In this document: in pieces, positions 40,524-43,203 of the stretch
Position numbering within the stretch: position 1 is the first letter of the stretch
Layout of the letters: the number at the start of each line of letters is the position of its first letter
Assembly: GCA_002423395.1 (NCBI GenBank)
Contig: DIVZ01000009.1
Coordinates: 1-43,203, forward strand
From: Eubacteriaceae bacterium UBA6119
GTDB taxonomy: Bacteria; Bacillota; Clostridia; Eubacteriales; UBA1433
Direction of reading: 5' to 3'
DNA length: 43,203 nucleotides
Program-made: the position numbers and the translations under genes
Notes under the pieces: model-generated
Told to the model about the DNA's origin: nothing
The model's input: only the letters and a program-made list of their open reading frames with translations
Database searches by the model: none

Positions 40524-40813
40524 TGAATAATCCTCATGACATTATTTTAAAACCTATAGTTACTGAGCGAAGCATGATGCAGACCGAAGAAAAAAAATAT
40601 ACCTTCAAGGTAAGCAAAGATGCCAATAAATATCAAATAAAAGATTCAATAGAAAAAATATTTGATGTAAAAGTCGAAAAAGTAAGCGTAATGAACATAC
40701 AAGGCAAAATTAAAAGAATGGGAAGAAATCAGGGAAGAACGGCGAGTTGGAAAAAAGCAATTATCAAACTCAAGCCGGAAAGCAAAGAAATTAAACTCTT
40801 TGAAAATGTGTAA
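40523..40813 (+). CDS. rplW: 50S ribosomal protein L23
   Basis: 96 residues. DIILKPIVTERSMMQTEEKKYTFKV and VEKVSVMNIQGKIKRMG match L23, the exit-tunnel rim protein that docks trigger factor and SRP. I choose ATG 40523, which overlaps the rplD stop and has GGAGG upstream; the TTG at 40517 is not needed. A 40-base gap leads to rplB. Confidence 0.97.
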   Translation: MNNPHDIILKPIVTERSMMQTEEKKYTFKVSKDANKYQIKDSIEKIFDVKVEKVSVMNIQGKIKRMGRNQGRTASWKKAIIKLKPESKEIKLFENV

Positions 40814-40853
40814 GCTTGTTTTCTGACTAGAAAATTGATGGAGGTAGATTGAT

Positions 40854-41687
40854 ATGGGTATAAAAAAATATAAACCAACGTCGCCGGGCAGAAGAGGCAT
40901 GACTGTTTCTACATTTGAAGAAATTACAAAGACAGAGCCCGAAAAATCACTTGTTGAAAGCTTAAGCAAAAACGGCGGCAGAAACGTATACGGAAGAATC
41001 ACTGTTCGTCACCAAGGCGGCGGTGAAAAAAGAAAATATAGAATTATTGATTTCAAAAGAGATAAAGACGGCGTGCCGGCAACGGTTAATGCCATTGAAT
41101 ATGATCCTAACAGAAGCGCAAATATTGCATTATTATTTTACGCGGACGGAGAAAAAAGATATATTCTCGCTCCTAACGGTTTAAAAGTTGGCGACAAAGT
41201 TGAAAGCGGAGCAAGTGCAGACATTAAAATCGGCAACAGCTTAGCTCTTGAAAACATACCGGTAGGTACAGTTATTCACAATATTGAGCTTAAAGCAGGC
41301 AAAGGCGCGCAGATGGCTCGTTCGGCGGGAGTTTTCGTTCAGCTGATGGCAAAAGAAGGCAAATACGCGACTTTGAGAATGCCGAGCGGTGAAGTGAGAA
41401 CGGTAAGAAAAGAATGCAGAGCGACAGTAGGCCAGGTAGGCAATCTGGATTATGAAAACATCTCGATAGGCAAAGCCGGAAGAACAAGGCATATGGGAAT
41501 AAGACCTACAGTAAGAGGCGTTGTAATGAACCCGGTAGACCATCCGCACGGCGGCGGCGAAGGCAAAGCTCCGATAGGAAGACCGGCACCGGTTACACCA
41601 TGGGGCAAGCCGACACTGGGATATAAGACGAGAAAGAAAAATAAACCATCAGATAAATATATAACAAGAAGAAGAAATGCGAAATAA
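40854..41687 (+). CDS. rplB: 50S ribosomal protein L2
   Basis: 277 residues. GGRNVYGRITVRHQGGGEKRKYR and the C-terminal MNPVDHPHGGGEGKAPIGR are hallmarks; the histidine in PHGGGEG is conserved near the peptidyl-transferase centre. GGAGG lies about eight bases upstream of the ATG. Complete, normal length, ending in the usual basic tail (TRRRNAK). Confidence 0.98.
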   Translation: MGIKKYKPTSPGRRGMTVSTFEEITKTEPEKSLVESLSKNGGRNVYGRITVRHQGGGEKRKYRIIDFKRDKDGVPATVNAIEYDPNRSANIALLFYADGEKRYILAPNGLKVGDKVESGASADIKIGNSLALENIPVGTVIHNIELKAGKGAQMARSAGVFVQLMAKEGKYATLRMPSGEVRTVRKECRATVGQVGNLDYENISIGKAGRTRHMGIRPTVRGVVMNPVDHPHGGGEGKAPIGRPAPVTPWGKPTLGYKTRKKNKPSDKYITRRRNAK

Positions 41688-41711
41688 TGAAGGGAGCAAA
41701 GGAGGAATAAA

Positions 41712-41990
41712 ATGAGCAGAAGCATGAAAAAAGGACCGTACGTTGACGCTAAACTCTTAAAAAGAGTTGAAGAATTAAACGAAAGCGGCAAGAAGCAAGT
41801 TTTAAAGACATGGTCTCGCAGCTCCACGATTTTCCCGCAGATGGTAGGCCATACCCTTGCGGTTCATGACGGCAGAAGACATGTTCCCGTATATGTAACT
41901 GAAGACATGGTAGGTCACAAACTCGGAGAATTTTCGCCGACAAGAACATTCAGAGGTCACGCGGGCGAAAAGAAAACGAAGATGAAATAA
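41712..41990 (+). CDS. rpsS: 30S ribosomal protein S19
   Basis: 92 residues. SRSMKKGPYVDAKLLKRVEEL, RSSTIFPQMVGHTLAVHDGRRHVPVYV and LGEFSPTRTFRGHAG are diagnostic. It lies in the small-subunit head with S13. AAAGGAGG precedes the ATG. It is followed by rplV after 16 bases. Confidence 0.98.
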   Translation: MSRSMKKGPYVDAKLLKRVEELNESGKKQVLKTWSRSSTIFPQMVGHTLAVHDGRRHVPVYVTEDMVGHKLGEFSPTRTFRGHAGEKKTKMK

Positions 41991-42006
41991 TGAGAGGAGC
42001 AGTAAT

Positions 42007-42345
42007 ATGGAAGCAAGAGCAACCGCTAAATATTTAAGAATATCACCTCTCAAAGTAAAGAGAGTAGTAGATTTAATAAGAGGCAAAAATTTGCAGGATG
42101 CTAAAAACATTCTTGAGTTTACAAGCAATAACAAAGCTTCGCACTTTGTAAGTAAAGTAGTAAATTCAGCAGCCGCAAATGCTGAGAATAACCATAAATT
42201 GAACTTGGATAAATTGTATGTGTACAGAGTATCTGCAGACCAAGGCAAAATGATGAGAAGATTCAAAGCAGGCTCAATGGGAAGAGCCAACCCGATAATA
42301 CACAGAACTACACATATTACAGTCGTTTTGAAAGAAAGAGAATAG
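42007..42345 (+). CDS. rplV: 50S ribosomal protein L22
   Basis: 112 residues. ARATAKYLRISPLKVKRVVDLIRGK opens it. The tunnel-lining beta hairpin ends in MRRFKAGSMGRANPIIHRTTHITVVL. Its hairpin loop, where macrolide-resistance changes occur in other species, looks ordinary. GAGGAG lies about six bases before the ATG. It is followed by rpsC after 13 bases. Confidence 0.98.
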   Translation: MEARATAKYLRISPLKVKRVVDLIRGKNLQDAKNILEFTSNNKASHFVSKVVNSAAANAENNHKLNLDKLYVYRVSADQGKMMRRFKAGSMGRANPIIHRTTHITVVLKERE

Positions 42346-42358
42346 GGAGGTCTGATGA

Positions 42359-43009
42359 ATGGGACAAAAGGTTAATCCCCACGGTTTAAGAGTCGGTGTT
42401 ATAAAAGATTGGAACACCAGATGGTACGCAAAAGACAGAGAATTTGCGGATCTGTTAATTGAAGATAATAAATTAAGAAAATATATCAAAACTCAACAGT
42501 TTAAAGCGGGAATTTCCAGAGTAGAAATTGAACGTTTTGCAAACAGAGTAAGAATTTTCATTCACACGGCAAAACCGGGCATGATTATCGGCAAAAACGG
42601 TGAAGCAATCGAAAAACTTAAAAAAGATCTTCATGAAATGACAGGTAAAGAAATTATCATGAATATCATGGAAGTTAAAAATATTGATTGCGACGCTCAA
42701 TTGGTTGCAGAAAGCATCGCACAGCAGATAGAAAAGAGAATTTCTTACCGAAGAGCAATGAAACAGGCTATCAGCAGAGCTATGAAAAGCGGAGCCGAAG
42801 GCATTAAAACTAATGTTTCCGGCAGATTAAACGGCGCTGACATTGCAAGAGGCGAACGCTACAGCGAAGGAAACGTACCGCTGCAGACACTGCGTGCAGA
42901 TATTGACTACGGTTTTGCGGAAGCAGATACAACTTACGGAAAAATCGGTGTCAAGGTATGGATCAACAGAGGTGAAATCCTCGGCCAAGCGAACAAACAA
43001 CAACAATAA
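42359..43009 (+). CDS. rpsC: 30S ribosomal protein S3
   Basis: 216 residues. GQKVNPHGLRVGVIKDWNTRWYA is followed by the KH domain signature MIIGKNGEAIEKLKKDL and the C-terminal domain ending RADIDYGFAEADTTYGKIGVKVWINRGEIL. It forms part of the mRNA entry channel. GGGAGG precedes the ATG by about eight bases. Complete. Confidence 0.98.
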   Translation: MGQKVNPHGLRVGVIKDWNTRWYAKDREFADLLIEDNKLRKYIKTQQFKAGISRVEIERFANRVRIFIHTAKPGMIIGKNGEAIEKLKKDLHEMTGKEIIMNIMEVKNIDCDAQLVAESIAQQIEKRISYRRAMKQAISRAMKSGAEGIKTNVSGRLNGADIARGERYSEGNVPLQTLRADIDYGFAEADTTYGKIGVKVWINRGEILGQANKQQQ

Positions 43010-43043
43010 TTCGGCGCAGGAGTTAAGATAGGAGGATACCGAA

Positions 43044-43203
43044 ATGTTAATGCCTAAAAGAGTAAAATACAGAAAAGTACACAGAGGCAGAATGACAGGA
43101 AAAGCAACACGAGGCAATGAAATAACATACGGCGATTACGGTATAGTTGCTCTCGAACCCGGTTGGATTACATCCAATCAGATAGAAGCAGCCCGTGTCG
43201 CAA
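43044..43203 (+). CDS. rplP: 50S ribosomal protein L16 (5' part)
   Basis: The first 53 codons are present before the window ends: LMPKRVKYRKVHRGRMTGKA, then GNEITYGDYGIVALEPGWIT and SNQIEAARVA, typical of L16. GGAGG lies eight bases before the ATG. The gene continues to the right, presumably with rpmC and rpsQ as in other S10 operons. Confidence 0.95.
   Translation, partial: MLMPKRVKYRKVHRGRMTGKATRGNEITYGDYGIVALEPGWITSNQIEAARVA

Noticed and set aside
41802..42290. 162-codon open frame opposite rpsS and rplV
   Set aside because: Antisense shadow of two certain ribosomal genes.
1..43203. CRISPR array, insertion sequence, prophage or rRNA
   Set aside because: No regularly spaced direct repeats, no transposase or integrase reading frame and no rRNA-like stretch were seen on reading through. 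A second copy of the tRNA 3' end, which would mark an integrated island, was looked for and not found.

Overview
The window looks like chromosome of an endospore-forming, low-GC Firmicute of the class Clostridia. Sporulation genes (yabP, yabQ, spoIID, spoIIQ), a T-box leader on metG, a two-subunit class I fumarase, consensus sigma-A type promoters and AGGAGG-type ribosome binding sites all point there. No rRNA, insertion sequence, prophage or CRISPR array was seen. The species cannot be named from the sequence alone.

Layout. (1) 1-1230: the 3' end of a tRNA gene, then an AT-rich accessory stretch with two small immunity-like genes and a terminator-like hairpin present in three versions. (2) 1231-4341: fumarase operon (minus strand) and a divergent membrane protein whose alpha/beta-hydrolase domain lacks the usual nucleophile serine. 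(3) 4361-10916: a phosphate operon pstS-pstC-pstA-pstB-phoU-phoP-phoR behind two direct repeats that match a PhoP box; its PstS is circularly permuted. (4) 10971-13355: a polytopic membrane protein, a tiny zinc-ribbon gene whose ribosome binding site lies in a long hairpin, and a ribbon-helix-helix (RHH) protein just upstream of clpB. (5) 13402-17568: clpB, a TetR regulator and a divergent lipoprotein. (6) 17584-25331: T-box-metG; a TM1266-like regulator joined to an ABC importer behind an 18-bp palindrome and a conditional terminator; then tatD, yabE and rpe. (7) 25407-27216: a minus-strand pair of a GNAT enzyme and a polytopic membrane protein. (8) 27295-31149: yabP-yabQ-divIC-yhaM, then spoIID-spoIIQ. 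(9) 31225-34079: tRNA-Ser(GGA), a VOC protein, a HAD phosphatase and a DUF1015 protein. (10) 34087-38509: a MarR/MFS pair with a strong operator, a second RHH-like gene with its own operator-like palindrome, and a HEPN-domain protein. (11) 38663-43203: the S10 ribosomal protein operon with a structured leader (rpsJ, rplC, rplD, rplW, rplB, rpsS, rplV, rpsC, rplP), cut at the right edge.

How the parts work together. The Pho block is a complete import-and-sensing unit: high-affinity transporter, PhoU brake and PhoPR two-component system, apparently feeding back on its own promoter. The YabP/YabQ and SpoIID/SpoIIQ genes serve engulfment and cortex formation, and lie beside division (divIC) and RNA-decay (yhaM) genes. 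The most unusual signals are regulatory. They are the leader of the TM1266-ABC operon, hairpins that mask ribosome binding sites (zinc-ribbon gene, spoIIQ, and a small one at clpB), and start codons that coincide with predicted transcription starts (yabE, possibly spoIID). The most unusual proteins are the permuted PstS, the MFS exporter with a coiled-coil insert of about 300 residues, and the hydrolase-like membrane protein without a nucleophile.
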